A program made the translations under genes and the position numbers. The notes beneath the pieces were generated by a model, which ran no database searches, was not told the DNA's origin, and was given only the letters and a program-made list of their open reading frames with translations. Source: an uncultured Acidobacteriota bacterium (GTDB lineage: Bacteria; Acidobacteriota; Blastocatellia; RBC074). From it: a DNA stretch of 64,000 nucleotides. The stretch is taken from assembly GCA_902825875.1 (NCBI GenBank), contig CADECP010000004.1:124001-188000 (forward strand). The letters run 5' to 3'. Of the stretch, positions 46,950 to 58,284 are shown piece after piece (the first letter of the stretch is position 1; every line of letters begins with the position of its first letter).

Positions 46950-47813
<864 letters not shown>

Positions 47814-47837
47814 CACTCGCCTATCAAGGAGACATAC

Positions 47838-49091
47838 ATGGAAACCCGACTCCCACAAGCACGCTCCGCCGCGACGAAAGAAACTGGCTACGGCATTTAC
47901 CAAACGCTGTTCAACAAGATTATCGCGCCGTTGCCTGCCGGAAAGCTGCGCGTTGTTTTTCCCGACGGCCAGGAAGCGACCTACGGCCAGAAACTCCCCG
48001 GCCCCGAAGCGACGCTGAACATTCTGAATCCGGCGTTTTTCAAAAAGAGCATCTTGTACGGCGAAGTCGGGTTCGGCGAATCGTATGTGGACGGCGATTG
48101 GGATTCGGATGATGTTGTTGCCGTGCTGTCGTGGTTCGTCATCAATCTGGGACACGCGGCGTCTTCGGAAAAACGGCGTTTGCCGCTGACGGATGTGTTG
48201 CTGGTTTTCAACAAGATTCGCCACAAGCTGCGCGCCAACAATCAGGCCAACGCCAAACGCAACATCTCCGAGCATTACGATCTGGGCAATGATTTTTACA
48301 AGCTCTTTCTGGATCGAAGCATGACGTATTCCTGCGGCATTTTCAGTTCGCCCGAAACGTCGCTCGAAGCCGCGCAAGCCGAAAAATACGACCGGCTGTG
48401 CCGCAAGCTGAATCTGAAAGCCTCGGATCACGTGCTGGAAATCGGCGGCGGCTGGGGCGGATTCGCCGAACACGCCGCCAAAAATTACGGCTGTCGGATT
48501 ACTTCCATCACCATTTCGCAGGAACAATTGAACTATGCGAAAGAGCGCATGGCCGCCGCTGGGCTTTCCAATCAGGTCGAATTTCAACTGACCGATTACC
48601 GCAACGTCACCGGCAAATTCGACAAGATCGTTTCCATCGAAATGATCGAAGCCGTCGGCCACGAATACCTCAAAAGCTTTTTTCAAAAATGCCACGAACT
48701 GCTTGACCGATCCGGCTTGCTGGCAATTCAGGCGATCACCTGTCCCGATTCGCGTTACGAAAGCCACCGGCAAAACGTCACCTGGATGCAGAAACACATC
48801 TTTCCCGGCGGGCTGCTGCCTTCGGTCGGCATCATGAACAAATTCATCAACGAAACCGGCGATCTGCATCTGCACAGTTTGGAAGAGATGGGACTGCATT
48901 ACGCGCGCACAACGGCGACCTGGCGAAACAATTTCAACGAAAAGCTGGAATCGGTTTTGTCGCTCGGCTTCAGCGAAAAATTCATTCGCAAATGGAATTA
49001 CTACCTGCTGAATTGCGAATCCATTTTTTTGACGCGCAACATCACCGTCGTGCAGGCGATTTATTCCCGCCCCAACAATCTGACGATCTGA
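47838..49091 (+). CDS. cfa: Cyclopropane-fatty-acyl-phospholipid synthase
   Basis: A 417-residue AdoMet-dependent enzyme that adds a methylene across cis double bonds of membrane phospholipid acyl chains. The signature [19 protein letters not shown] precedes AdoMet motif [35 protein letters not shown] and [14 protein letters not shown] carry the active-site Glu/His region. It follows the desaturase in a logical order: double bond, then cyclopropane. AAGGAG lies before the ATG. Confidence 0.93.
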   Translation: METRLPQARSAATKETGYGIYQTLFNKIIAPLPAGKLRVVFPDGQEATYGQKLPGPEATLNILNPAFFKKSILYGEVGFGESYVDGDWDSDDVVAVLSWFVINLGHAASSEKRRLPLTDVLLVFNKIRHKLRANNQANAKRNISEHYDLGNDFYKLFLDRSMTYSCGIFSSPETSLEAAQAEKYDRLCRKLNLKASDHVLEIGGGWGGFAEHAAKNYGCRITSITISQEQLNYAKERMAAAGLSNQVEFQLTDYRNVTGKFDKIVSIEMIEAVGHEYLKSFFQKCHELLDRSGLLAIQAITCPDSRYESHRQNVTWMQKHIFPGGLLPSVGIMNKFINETGDLHLHSLEEMGLHYARTTATWRNNFNEKLESVLSLGFSEKFIRKWNYYLLNCESIFLTRNITVVQAIYSRPNNLTI

Positions 49092-49105
49092 ACCGAGCTT
49101 TGAAG

Positions 49106-50194
49106 ATGAAACGACCCGGATCAAAAGCCAACCGGAATGCCCTCGCTTACAAGGCTTCGTCGCAGACGGAAGCGCAGGATTTCATCGAAGTGGTGGAGCT
49201 TATTCACTCTACCCGACAGCGAGCCTTTGCCGCGGTCAACACTGCGCTGATTGATCTTTACTGGCAGGTGGGACAGTACCTGAGTCGCAAGCTGGAAACC
49301 GCTGAATGGGGCGAAGGCGTTGTGGAACGACTGGCCGAACACATCACCACTCAGCACCCGGATATCAAAGGCTTTACTCGCCGCAACCTGTTTCGGATGC
49401 GGCAGTTTTACGAAACTTATCGCAACGACGAAAAAGTCTCACCACTGGTGAGACAATTGCCATGGACGCACAACCTGCTGATTCTGAGCCGATGCAAACG
49501 CCCCGAAGAACGCGAGTTTTATTTGCGTCTTTGCTTGCAGGAGCGCAGGGGAAAGCGCGAACTGGAAAGACAACTCGCAGGGGCGCTTTTTGAACGCGCC
49601 ATCCTTTCGCCGCCAAAAGTGTCGCCGCTGGTGACACAATTGCACCCCGACGCAAAATCCATCTTCAAAGACACGTACTTGCTTGAGTTCCTCGACTTGC
49701 CGGAAGGATATTCCGAAGCTGATTTGCACCGAGGATTGGTCGCCAACCTGCGAAAGTTTCTGATGGAATTGGGCGCAGACTTTGCTTTCGTGGGCGAGCA
49801 AGTGCGGTTGCAGGTAGGCGGACGCGACTTTGTACTTGATTTGCTCTTTTTTCATAGAGTGTTGCGCTGTCTGGTTTGCTTTGAATTGAAGATCGAAGAA
49901 TTTCAGCCAGAGCATCTGGGCAAGCTGGAATTTTATCTGGAGGCACTCGACCGCGACTTTCGCAAACAGCACGAAGGCCCTTCGATAGGAGTCCTGCTTT
50001 GCGCCACAAAAGACAGTGAAGTGGTTGAATACTCGCTCAGCCGTGCTCTTTCACCTGCGCTCGTTGCCGAATACGTGACCAAACTTCCCGACAAGAAATT
50101 GCTGCAAGCCAAACTTCACGAGTTTTATGCGTTGAGTGAAGCAGGAGCACAACCAGTACGCGTGAAGCGGAAGCCAAAAGGAGGCAAGAAATAA
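49106..50194 (+). CDS. PDDEXK nuclease, YhcG/DUF1016 family
   Basis: A 362-residue protein. The N-terminal DUF1016 domain has LIDLYWQVGQYLSRKLE, FTRRNLFRMRQFYETY and LPWTHNLLILSRCK. The C-terminal half holds the PD-(D/E)XK core: GRDFVLDLLFFHR supplies the Asp and LVCFELKIEEF the E-x-K, followed by GKLEFYLEALDR. YhcG proteins are associated with mobile DNA and defence, but their role is unsettled. It starts 14 bp after cfa and ends 3 bp before the RND pump, interrupting an otherwise efflux/lipid operon. Confidence 0.9.
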   Translation: MKRPGSKANRNALAYKASSQTEAQDFIEVVELIHSTRQRAFAAVNTALIDLYWQVGQYLSRKLETAEWGEGVVERLAEHITTQHPDIKGFTRRNLFRMRQFYETYRNDEKVSPLVRQLPWTHNLLILSRCKRPEEREFYLRLCLQERRGKRELERQLAGALFERAILSPPKVSPLVTQLHPDAKSIFKDTYLLEFLDLPEGYSEADLHRGLVANLRKFLMELGADFAFVGEQVRLQVGGRDFVLDLLFFHRVLRCLVCFELKIEEFQPEHLGKLEFYLEALDRDFRKQHEGPSIGVLLCATKDSEVVEYSLSRALSPALVAEYVTKLPDKKLLQAKLHEFYALSEAGAQPVRVKRKPKGGKK

Positions 50195-50197
50195 GTC

Positions 50198-53100
50198 ATG
50201 CCCAACCCCACTGATCCGAATCTAAAACCGCGCACCAGTCTGACAGCGCGACTGGTGACGGAAACACGCCAGAACACCGCCAAGTTCTTCACCGAAACGC
50301 GGCAGGTTTCATGGATGCTGCTGCTTATCACTTTGCTGTGGGGAACGTATGCGTACTTCGCCATGCCCAAACGCAAAGACCCGGAAGTCAAAGTGCGCAA
50401 GGCGTTGGCCGTATGCACTTGGCCGGGCGCAAGCGCCGAAGAAGTCGAACAGCAAGTCACGCGCAAGATCGAAGAAAAGATGGCGCAGAATTCGCGCGTC
50501 GAAACCGTCGAATCCATTTCGCGCAGTAACGTGTCGGTCGTCTATCTGGCACTGGATGAACAGGTGCAGGACATCGGCAAAGAATTGGACGACGTGCGGC
50601 TGAAACTGGACAGCATTCGAGATTTGCCCGAAGGCGCAGGCCCAATCGAGTTCATCAAGGATTTCGGCGACACCTCCGCATTGATGCTGACCGTCGCCAG
50701 TCCGAAAGTGAACGACGTTGTAATTCAGGCTCAAACCAAAGCCGTCGAACGCGCCATCACGCAAGCTCGCGCGAAATTCGGCGCAGCCAACCGCGTGACG
50801 CTCATCATTGGATTGCCCGCTTCGCTGACCGACAAACAACGCCAATGGGCGCGCGATGAACTGGCGCGACACATCAAACAAACCGCTGCACGTGAAGTCA
50901 CGCCGCTCGACGGGCAGGATTTCATTGGACTGGACGTTTCCGGCGATGCCGAAGATCAAAGTTTGCTGGCTTCGACGCAACGATTCATCAGCGAACGATT
51001 GCAGGCCACAGGCTTTCAAGCCGATGTTCGCCAGCCAATCGTCATTCGAGACACGGCCAAAACCGCCGAACAGTTGCGCGCAGTCGCGGGCGAACGATAC
51101 AGCTACCGCGAACTGGACGATTTCACAGACTTGATTATGCGCACGCTGCAAACCGTTCCGATGGTGTCGAAAGTTTCTCGTTACGGCGTGCTGAAAGAAA
51201 ATGTCTTCATCGAATACTCGCAGGAGCGGCTGGCCAGTTATGGCTTGCAGCCGGCCAAGCTTGGACAGTTGCTGCGCGCGCGCAATACCACCTTGCCCGG
51301 CGGCCAGTTGGAAGTCGAAGGCAAAAACCTGGGCATCAATCCTTCCGGCGAATTCAAAAGCGAAAAAGAAATCGGCGATGTGATGGTGACAGTTTCGCCC
51401 ACCGGATCGCCCGTGTATTTGCGCGATCTGGCCGACATCAGTCGCGGGTATCAAACGCCGCCGCGTTATCTGAACTTTTACACCTGGCAAGACTCGCAAG
51501 GTCAATGGCAACGTTCGCGCGCCATCACGCTGGCCGTGCAAATGCGCCCCGGCGAACAAATCGCCAAATTCGGCGAAGCTGTAGATAAAGCTTTGGCCGG
51601 ATTGAAGCCGCTGTTGCCTGACGACCTGATGCTCGAAAAAACTTCCGATCAACCGTTGCAAGTCGCGGAAAACATCGCCCTGTTTTCGCGCAGCTTGATC
51701 GAAGCCATTTTGCTGGTGGTGCTGGTCGCGTTCATCGGCTTCCGCGAATGGCGTTCGGCGTTGCTGGTTGCGCTTTCGATTCCCATCACGCTGGCGATGA
51801 CCTTCGGAATGATGAATTTGATGGGCGTGGATTTGCAGCAGGTTTCGATTGCCTCGTTGATTCTGGCGTTGGGTTTGTTGGTGGACGACCCCGTGGTCGC
51901 CAGCGACGCCATTAAGCGCGAAATGGCCGGCGGGCGACCAATCAGCATCGCGGCCTGGCTGGGGCCAAGCAAACTGGCCGAAGCGATTTTGTACGCCACG
52001 ATCACGAACATCGTCGCGTATCTGCCGCTGTTGCTGGTAACGGGCAGCACGGGCATTTTCATCTGGAGTTTGCCAATTGTCATCACTTGTTCGTTGGTGG
52101 CTTCGCGCATCGTTTCGATGTCGTTCATTCCGTTTCTGGCTTATTACCTGCTGCGTCCCAGCAAGAAGAAAGAACCGACGCTGGCCGAAATGCGACAAAA
52201 AGGATTCGCCGGGTTGTATTACAAAGTCGGCCTGTGGGCGCTGGAACATCGCTGGAAAACATTGGCGGCTTCGCTGATCTTTTTGGTGCTTGGCGGAGTG
52301 TTTGTGCTGCAACTGCGGACGGAATTTTTCCCGAAAGATTTGTCGTATCTGTCATACCTGAACGTCTGGCTGCCAGAAGACGCTCCGCTGTCGGCGACAA
52401 ACAAAGCCGCGTTGCAAGCCGAAGCCATTGTGCGTCAGGTTGCTGAAAATTACGGCAAACAACATCCCGGCAAAGACGGCAAACCCAAACCGGTGTTGCA
52501 TTCGATGACGACGTTTACCGGCGGCGGAGGCCCGCGATTCTGGTTTTCGGTCGCGCCCGAACATCGCCAATTGAATTACGCGCAAGTCATCATTCAGATG
52601 AACGACAAACGTGACACCAGCAAGCTGGTCGCCGAAATGCAGCGCGAGTTGTCAGCCAAAGTTCCAGGTGCGCGCATTGACGTGCGGCAACTGGAAACCA
52701 GCCGCGCAATTGATGCGCCGGTCGAAGTGCGAATTTCCGGTCAGGATTTGGCGACGTTGCGCAATCTGGCCGAACAGGCCAAAGAGATTTTCCGCGCGAT
52801 TCCCGAAGCCGATCGCGTGCGCGACGATTGGGGAGCCGAAAGTTTCGTCGCCAATCTGCAAGTCGAACAGGATCGCGCCAATCTGGCAGGGCTTTCCAAT
52901 CTGGATGTGGCGGCTTCGTCGGCGGTCGGCATCAGCGGGTATGAAGTCACCAGTTTGCGCAAAGGCGAATCCGACGTGCCGGTCATCGCCCGGTTGCGTG
53001 TCGAAGAGCGCGCGCGGCTTTCCGATATTCAAAACCTGTACGTGTATTCGGTGCAAAGTCCTGCCAAAGCTCCGCTGCGGCAACTGTCGGCAATTGATTA

Positions 53101-53860
53101 CCAACTGCAATCGGAAAAAATTCGTCGCCGCAACCAGTTTCGGACGGTAACGGTTGCAGCCTTTCCAGTGCCCGGAGTTTTGCCTTCGCAAGTTTTCAAC
53201 GCGGCGCGCGCCAAAATGGATGAATTCGAGCGTTCGTTGCCGCCCGGTTACAGCATCAGCATTGGCGGCGAACGCGAACAGCGGTTGAAAGGATTCCGCG
53301 ACCTGGCCGTGGTCATGGCGGTGTCTGTGCTGGCGATTTTTTTGGCGCTGGTGATTCAATTCAAACATGCCATCAAACCATTGTTGGTGTTTTCGGCGAT
53401 TCCGTTTGGAATGGTGGGCGCATTTGCGGCGCTGGCGGTGATGGGCGCGCCGTTCGGTTTCATAGCCTTTCTAGGAATCGCCAGCTTGATCGGCGTGATC
53501 GTTTCGCACGTCATCGTGTTGTTCGATTTTGTCGAGGAAAAACGCGAAGAAGGCGAACCTCTGCGCGAAGCCTTGCTCGACGCAGGCATTGCGCGGTTGC
53601 GTCCGGTAATGATTACCGTCGGCGCTACGATTTTCGGATTGGTTCCGCTGGCGATGAATGGCGGGCCGTTGTGGGAAGCGTTGTGTTACGCGCAAATCGG
53701 CGGTTTGCTGCTGGCGAATTACGTCACCAAACTGCTGGTTCCGGCGCTGTACGCGATCTTCGTGCTCGACCTGAAACTGATCAAATGGGACGGCCACGAA
53801 TCCGGCAAAGCCACAACGCCGCTGAGCACCAAGCCGCTGACAACCAGACCTCTGTCTTGA
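50198..53860 (+). CDS. RND efflux pump inner-membrane transporter (AcrB/HAE1-like)
   Basis: A 1220-residue, 12-helix proton-driven pump. The first periplasmic porter domain follows TM1 (WMLLLITLLWGTYAYFA). The proton-relay segment is GLLVDDPVVASDAIKREM in TM4, and the second half starts LWALEHRWKTLAASLIF. It is longer than AcrB (about 1050 residues) because of enlarged periplasmic loops. The adaptor and TolC-like protein are encoded upstream in the same orientation, so this forms a full tripartite system. The C-terminus has a short TTPLSTKPLTTRP tail. A hairpin follows. Confidence 0.93.
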   Translation: MPNPTDPNLKPRTSLTARLVTETRQNTAKFFTETRQVSWMLLLITLLWGTYAYFAMPKRKDPEVKVRKALAVCTWPGASAEEVEQQVTRKIEEKMAQNSRVETVESISRSNVSVVYLALDEQVQDIGKELDDVRLKLDSIRDLPEGAGPIEFIKDFGDTSALMLTVASPKVNDVVIQAQTKAVERAITQARAKFGAANRVTLIIGLPASLTDKQRQWARDELARHIKQTAAREVTPLDGQDFIGLDVSGDAEDQSLLASTQRFISERLQATGFQADVRQPIVIRDTAKTAEQLRAVAGERYSYRELDDFTDLIMRTLQTVPMVSKVSRYGVLKENVFIEYSQERLASYGLQPAKLGQLLRARNTTLPGGQLEVEGKNLGINPSGEFKSEKEIGDVMVTVSPTGSPVYLRDLADISRGYQTPPRYLNFYTWQDSQGQWQRSRAITLAVQMRPGEQIAKFGEAVDKALAGLKPLLPDDLMLEKTSDQPLQVAENIALFSRSLIEAILLVVLVAFIGFREWRSALLVALSIPITLAMTFGMMNLMGVDLQQVSIASLILALGLLVDDPVVASDAIKREMAGGRPISIAAWLGPSKLAEAILYATITNIVAYLPLLLVTGSTGIFIWSLPIVITCSLVASRIVSMSFIPFLAYYLLRPSKKKEPTLAEMRQKGFAGLYYKVGLWALEHRWKTLAASLIFLVLGGVFVLQLRTEFFPKDLSYLSYLNVWLPEDAPLSATNKAALQAEAIVRQVAENYGKQHPGKDGKPKPVLHSMTTFTGGGGPRFWFSVAPEHRQLNYAQVIIQMNDKRDTSKLVAEMQRELSAKVPGARIDVRQLETSRAIDAPVEVRISGQDLATLRNLAEQAKEIFRAIPEADRVRDDWGAESFVANLQVEQDRANLAGLSNLDVAASSAVGISGYEVTSLRKGESDVPVIARLRVEERARLSDIQNLYVYSVQSPAKAPLRQLSAIDYQLQSEKIRRRNQFRTVTVAAFPVPGVLPSQVFNAARAKMDEFERSLPPGYSISIGGEREQRLKGFRDLAVVMAVSVLAIFLALVIQFKHAIKPLLVFSAIPFGMVGAFAALAVMGAPFGFIAFLGIASLIGVIVSHVIVLFDFVEEKREEGEPLREALLDAGIARLRPVMITVGATIFGLVPLAMNGGPLWEALCYAQIGGLLLANYVTKLLVPALYAIFVLDLKLIKWDGHESGKATTPLSTKPLTTRPLS

Positions 53861-53887
53861 TTGGAAGGAGCGCCAATGAATTATCAA

Positions 53888-53930
53888 GCGAAAGCCCGGA
53901 AGATTGAGTTTGATCTTTCCGGGCTTTCGC
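53888..53930. terminator. Terminator between the RND pump and the convergent secreted-protein gene
   Basis: A 14-bp perfect stem (GCGAAAGCCCGGAA at 53888-53901 and its complement at 53917-53930), extendable with one bulge, has ATTTTGG after it on the plus strand. It lies between convergent genes and can serve the pump operon. Confidence 0.8.
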
Positions 53931-53952
53931 ATTTTGGCAACGCTTTAACGCT

Positions 53953-56900
53953 TTATTGAATGGTTGTCTGTTTGGGGCGTGTGCGCCGCTCAAGCTCGCT
54001 TTGCGGAGTGATAGATGGTTTAGGTTGCGGCGATAACAAAAAGATTTGCGACTCTTTTCCAATAGACCGGGACGAATTTGTCTGTGGAACCGGGTTTACA
54101 GACTGAGGCCTAATAAGTAATGGGAATTGATCCTCTCTTTGTTCGGGCTGAAGTACGATTGACCAGGTTTCCCCGTTTTGATTCGCAGCCTCAACCATTA
54201 CGCCTCCCCTCAACCTCAGCACAATTGGAAAGACACCTGCTGCGGTGCGAGGAGATGAAAATGAAATCAGCCCATTGCTGATACCGAATCTGATTCCTTC
54301 ACACTCCCTGCCACAACCTCGAAATACGACCTGCTCAACAAGGCTCAGTCTGGTTCCTTTGAGGGCAAACGAACCCGCTTCTTTCGTAATGTTGCTCACC
54401 GTAGGGAACAGTTTTGACGCCATCTCCGGCAAATAGAATCTGAACTCGCCATTCCTGGATAACGATAAGCGGCTTTGAATTACCGCGTCCAGACTGGTTG
54501 CCGGAATCCAAAACTCAATGCCGTTTTGCTCTACCCGGTAATTGGCGTCTGTTCCAAACGTAAGTTGCGATGAGGATTTCACCAAACTTGGACGAGATTT
54601 GATTTCAGGCGGAAGCACGCCGAATCCTTGCAACTCATCGTCAGCAGGCTGAAGGTGTTTCGCGGCAACACGAACATGCCAACCGGTGATGTCACCGTTC
54701 GCCCTAACAATCGGAGTGACTTCATAACCGCCTGTCAGTTGAGGTTTCGGGGAGGGCGGCTGCGCCTGTAAATCATTCTTGCTGGCAATACCTAGAACCC
54801 CATTCCTCGCTGGATGTTCCACGGCAATCCGATCTTTTGTTGGATCGGCGGTACCGTGCCCGCTGCAAGTCAGTTCTCTGTATCCCTGGCATTTCAGAGG
54901 GATGTGTACAGGATTCAAGGCCGTTGCGTTTCTGATCAGAACCACCTGGGTGTAATCGTCAAGCGGAACCTGACTGGCCAGCGGTGTACTGCGCGTAATT
55001 TTGATGTCATCGCCTTCAATCCAGGCAATGACATCATCCACGTAATCCACAGTTGAAAACAATGGCACGAAAACAGAAGACGGCGGCGTTTTCAACGATG
55101 AAGTAGAGTTGAATCTCCATTCATTGATCTGGATGTCCCAGTCAGGAATTCGGCTCGTGGCGGGCCGAATTGGCAAAGTGCGACGCTGTAACAATGTTAG
55201 CAACTCCATGCCTGTGTTGCCTGCCGAAAGCAGGCGAATACTCGGAAAGACTTCGCTGCCAACCAGGGACTTAGCCAGTTTGAGCGAGATACTCTTCGTT
55301 CCCAATGCAAACCAATGGCTTTCATTGTCATTATCCGTTTCCAGCAAACCGAATGTGGAAGTTTTCGGGCCATTGTTGCCTTCGTTTGTCGTGGCCGATT
55401 TTTGGGCGGTTGCGCGCCCGCGCACATCGCGGAGCCGTTTGAGCACTGCCCCGTTGATTGTGATGACCAGATTGGGGTCAATCGTTTCGGCAAAGGTAAT
55501 CTGTATTGTTCCGAACTCTTCGGCTTTGGGTTGCTCCCCATTGCCATTGCCGCCTTGTTGCAAATTACCGTTATTGCCTTGTTTCAGTTCTCCGGGTGAG
55601 TATTTGGTTTGGTAAGCAAGCCGCGTAATGGTCAGTTGCGGATCCGGAATGGTAACCGTCAAAGGAGCCAGTAATTCACCCGACCGATCATCCGCCTTGG
55701 TTCGGTGTACCCATTTCACATGAGGGGTAAAGGTCAATTCTTCGATGTTGCTGTTCTTGTCCAGCGCAATCACAGCATAAGCCGTGCGATTGCCGGGCGA
55801 GATCAGCTTTTCGAACGGGCTGGGGCCAAAGTACCAGCCGAACTTGGAAGTTCCGGCGCCGAAACCGGAAATATAAACGCTCTGTGTCATGGCGCTGCGA
55901 ACCTGATCGCGCTGCCGTTTATATTCGGCTCCTAACCCAAAACCGAACAGGAACGATGCACTTCCGGCGATGCCTGTGCCGCGGCTTTTGCCCCAGTATT
56001 CAGTCATGTTGTAGGCGCTGACCCCTGGATACAGATCATAAGCCAGCGGCGCATTGGCACCGTTTTCTCGGGAAATGTCGAATTCAACGCGAAGCACATG
56101 ATTTTCGGAATCCTTCTGCGGATAGATGCCAACATCAAATTGCACCAGATACAATTTTTTCTCGCGTGCATTGTCGTCAAAGCTGATTGAAAGCTGGCGG
56201 CTGAGGCGCTCTTGAAGCAGCGTGACGAAATTATCCAGTTGCTTGGTGGCCGGCAAGCTGGGGTCTTTGGCGTTGAATTTTGCCTTCAGCGCGTCTTTCA
56301 AATCGCTTGCGTTGATCAGTGGGGTTGGCAGCGCGGTGGGTTGAATGCCTTGTGCATCCCCCAGCTTGGATGTGTCCACAGAGGTCACGGATGGCGCGGC
56401 CTGGCTAAGTATGGTGCCGAGTTCCGTCCGCTCCGTCGTCAATGCGGTGATTTTCCCTTCCTCAATGCCCTTATCACGCTCGTAATTCGTAGAGTTCGGG
56501 TCAAGTTTCGCAAGTCGGTCTCTGGCCTCAGCCAATTGGCGTTCCACTTCCACGCGCCGCGCTTCTGCCTGCCGCATTCGTTCGTTGAAGACTTGCAGTC
56601 GTTGTAATTCTGCAGGACGAACGGCGTTGACTTTCTCCAGTTCAAGTCCGTTGAGCACAGCGGCTCGCTGACTGAAATCAACTTTGATATTCAGTGATGT
56701 GCTCAAAAAGTCGAGCAGAGCTTGGTTTGATTCATTTGCATTCAATCCGGTGAGTGATGCTAGTTGTACTGCGTCAATGTCACGCAGCAATCCGTCGAGC
56801 GTAGAGTGAATGCGGTCGAAACTCCAGATTTTAGGCTTGCCTACGGTAACGCGCCCATAGTTGGTATCGGATGTTTGTCTAGGGGCTTGTGCAAAGGTCG

Positions 56901-56961
56901 GCGTCAGCACTGTCCCGGACAGGAGCGTAAAGATCATCAGTCGGCAAATGCAGTTTTTCAT
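53953..56961 (-). CDS. Large exported protein of unknown function
   Basis: A 1002-residue protein. The signal peptide is residues 1-24 (MIFTLLSGTVLTPTFA). A coiled-coil segment lies at about 105-150 (QRLQVFNERMRQAEARRVEV and following). The remainder is beta-rich and contains Gly/Asn-rich linkers (around 455-475, NGNLQQGGNGNG). A stretch near residue 870 (GSFALKGTRLSLVEQVVF) has an IPT/TIG-like look, and two short blocks there contain paired cysteines. The start at 56961 is favoured by AAGGAGAA upstream; an ATG five codons earlier also exists. No catalytic motif is recognised. A small membrane protein gene lies 58 bp upstream on the same strand. Confidence 0.75.
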   Translation of the reverse strand: MKNCICRLMIFTLLSGTVLTPTFAQAPRQTSDTNYGRVTVGKPKIWSFDRIHSTLDGLLRDIDAVQLASLTGLNANESNQALLDFLSTSLNIKVDFSQRAAVLNGLELEKVNAVRPAELQRLQVFNERMRQAEARRVEVERQLAEARDRLAKLDPNSTNYERDKGIEEGKITALTTERTELGTILSQAAPSVTSVDTSKLGDAQGIQPTALPTPLINASDLKDALKAKFNAKDPSLPATKQLDNFVTLLQERLSRQLSISFDDNAREKKLYLVQFDVGIYPQKDSENHVLRVEFDISRENGANAPLAYDLYPGVSAYNMTEYWGKSRGTGIAGSASFLFGFGLGAEYKRQRDQVRSAMTQSVYISGFGAGTSKFGWYFGPSPFEKLISPGNRTAYAVIALDKNSNIEELTFTPHVKWVHRTKADDRSGELLAPLTVTIPDPQLTITRLAYQTKYSPGELKQGNNGNLQQGGNGNGEQPKAEEFGTIQITFAETIDPNLVITINGAVLKRLRDVRGRATAQKSATTNEGNNGPKTSTFGLLETDNDNESHWFALGTKSISLKLAKSLVGSEVFPSIRLLSAGNTGMELLTLLQRRTLPIRPATSRIPDWDIQINEWRFNSTSSLKTPPSSVFVPLFSTVDYVDDVIAWIEGDDIKITRSTPLASQVPLDDYTQVVLIRNATALNPVHIPLKCQGYRELTCSGHGTADPTKDRIAVEHPARNGVLGIASKNDLQAQPPSPKPQLTGGYEVTPIVRANGDITGWHVRVAAKHLQPADDELQGFGVLPPEIKSRPSLVKSSSQLTFGTDANYRVEQNGIEFWIPATSLDAVIQSRLSLSRNGEFRFYLPEMASKLFPTVSNITKEAGSFALKGTRLSLVEQVVFRGCGRECEGIRFGISNGLISFSSPRTAAGVFPIVLRLRGGVMVEAANQNGETWSIVLQPEQREDQFPLLIRPQSVNPVPQTNSSRSIGKESQIFLLSPQPKPSITPQSELERRTRPKQTTIQ

Positions 56962-57019
56962 AACGTTCTCCTTCAAATGAAATCTTTGCGACGGCCAATT
57001 GAGATAAACCTCAATTGGC

Positions 57020-57508
57020 TTACGTATCCAGTATTTTGAGAACCGCGACTACTGCCTGGCGGAGCGTATTGTCACAAGCCGCTCCGCCGGTGTGATTCAG
57101 GGAATTGGCTAAGGCTTTCCCTGTGGCTGAGGACGCTGTAGTGGCTGATGACGCAAGTGTTGTTCTGACATTTTTGATTTTTTCTTCGAGCGATTCGCGG
57201 GTTTGTTGCAATTGCTCTTTGGCATATTGGGCGGCGTCGGCTCGCCGAAGCTGGCGCTTGACCTCTTCTTTTAGGCTTCGTTCGTTCAGGCTCGCTGGCA
57301 GTCTTCCGAAAAAATATCCAATCACGACAAATATGATTGCCTCCAGATGGGTGATCAACCGGTCGTCTGACAAATGCTTGAAGCTTCCGAAGAGAACAGC
57401 CGCATACAGCGCAAAGAAGGCCAGCGTCAATAACAGCATCATCCAGCTTTGAGCGGCGCCGGCAAATTCGCCTTCCTGATGCGCGCCGGAATTGAGGACG
57501 TTTTTCAT
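57020..57508 (-). CDS. Small membrane protein with coiled coil, partner of the large secreted protein
   Basis: A 162-residue protein with two hydrophobic helices (about 22-42 and 54-70), then an amphipathic coiled coil of about 45 residues (LKEEVKRQLRRADAAQYAKE and onward) and a Ser/Thr/Ala-rich tail. GGAGAAAA precedes the ATG. No known family. The 58-bp gap to the large exported protein gene and shared strand suggest co-transcription. Confidence 0.65.
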   Translation of the reverse strand: MKNVLNSGAHQEGEFAGAAQSWMMLLLTLAFFALYAAVLFGSFKHLSDDRLITHLEAIIFVVIGYFFGRLPASLNERSLKEEVKRQLRRADAAQYAKEQLQQTRESLEEKIKNVRTTLASSATTASSATGKALANSLNHTGGAACDNTLRQAVVAVLKILDT

Positions 57509-57717
57509 GAGTTTTCTCCATCGGGGGATGAAATATTGATTGCAAAAAAGGCGTCAATCGCCCTATTAATGCTGCGATCAATCACAAAACGATTTTGCCG
57601 AGCGACAGAGTCGCCTGGTGAATTTACTGCCTACGAAGTGTGTTTTGCTCCCATCCCTTAACGCACTATCCGGTAAGGGCAACTATCATCACAGGCGAGT
57701 ATTTTTTTTGAGACCCC

Positions 57718-58284
57718 ATGGATTCTTCTGCAGACATCACGAAACTTCTGATCAATTGGTGTGAGGGCGACCGGGAAGCGTTGGAACGGCTCGTTCCGTT
57801 GGTCGAACAGGAGTTGCGCCGAATCGCTCACAATCAAATGCGACGCGAAGGCCCCGGACATACGCTGCAGACCGCTGCGCTGGTCAATGAAGCGTATCTT
57901 CGTCTGGTGGATCAAACCCGTGTTCGTTGGCAAAACCGTTCTCACTTTTTCGCCATCGCGGCGAAAATGATGCGTCGCATTCTGCTGAATTACAGCCGCG
58001 ACCGGGATCGTGAAAAACGCGGAGGAGGGGCGATTCAAGTTTCCCTGACTGAAGCCGACGCCGTCATTGAAGAAAGGGCTGTCGAGATCATCGCCCTTGA
58101 CGAGGCATTGTCGAAGCTGGAGTCGGTGGATGAACGAAAATGCAAAGTCGTCGAACTGCGATATTTTGCCGGTCTCAGCGTTGAAGAAACTGCAGAAGCG
58201 CTGGGAATTTCTACGATTACGGTGCTTCGCGATTGGAAAATGGCGAAGGCCTGGCTCGCACGAGAACTTGCCCATGGAAAATGA
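57718..58284 (+). CDS. ECF-type RNA polymerase sigma factor (TIGR02999-like)
   Basis: A 188-residue sigma factor. Region 2 has LVPLVEQELRRIAHNQMRRE and LVNEAYLRLVDQTRVRWQNR, where HTLQTAALVNEAYLRL is the hallmark of the acidobacterial/planctomycete ECF group often linked to Ser/Thr kinases. Region 4 (VVELRYFAGLSVEETAEALG and following) is the -35 binding HTH. The kinase gene starts inside its last codons (11-bp overlap), so the kinase probably controls or senses for this factor. Confidence 0.92.
   Translation: MDSSADITKLLINWCEGDREALERLVPLVEQELRRIAHNQMRREGPGHTLQTAALVNEAYLRLVDQTRVRWQNRSHFFAIAAKMMRRILLNYSRDRDREKRGGGAIQVSLTEADAVIEERAVEIIALDEALSKLESVDERKCKVVELRYFAGLSVEETAEALGISTITVLRDWKMAKAWLARELAHGK

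Noticed and set aside
50309-52312. A 667-codon open frame opposite the RND pump gene
   Set aside because: Same reason: antisense shadow of a conserved RND pump, with His/Gln/Arg-rich composition and no motif.
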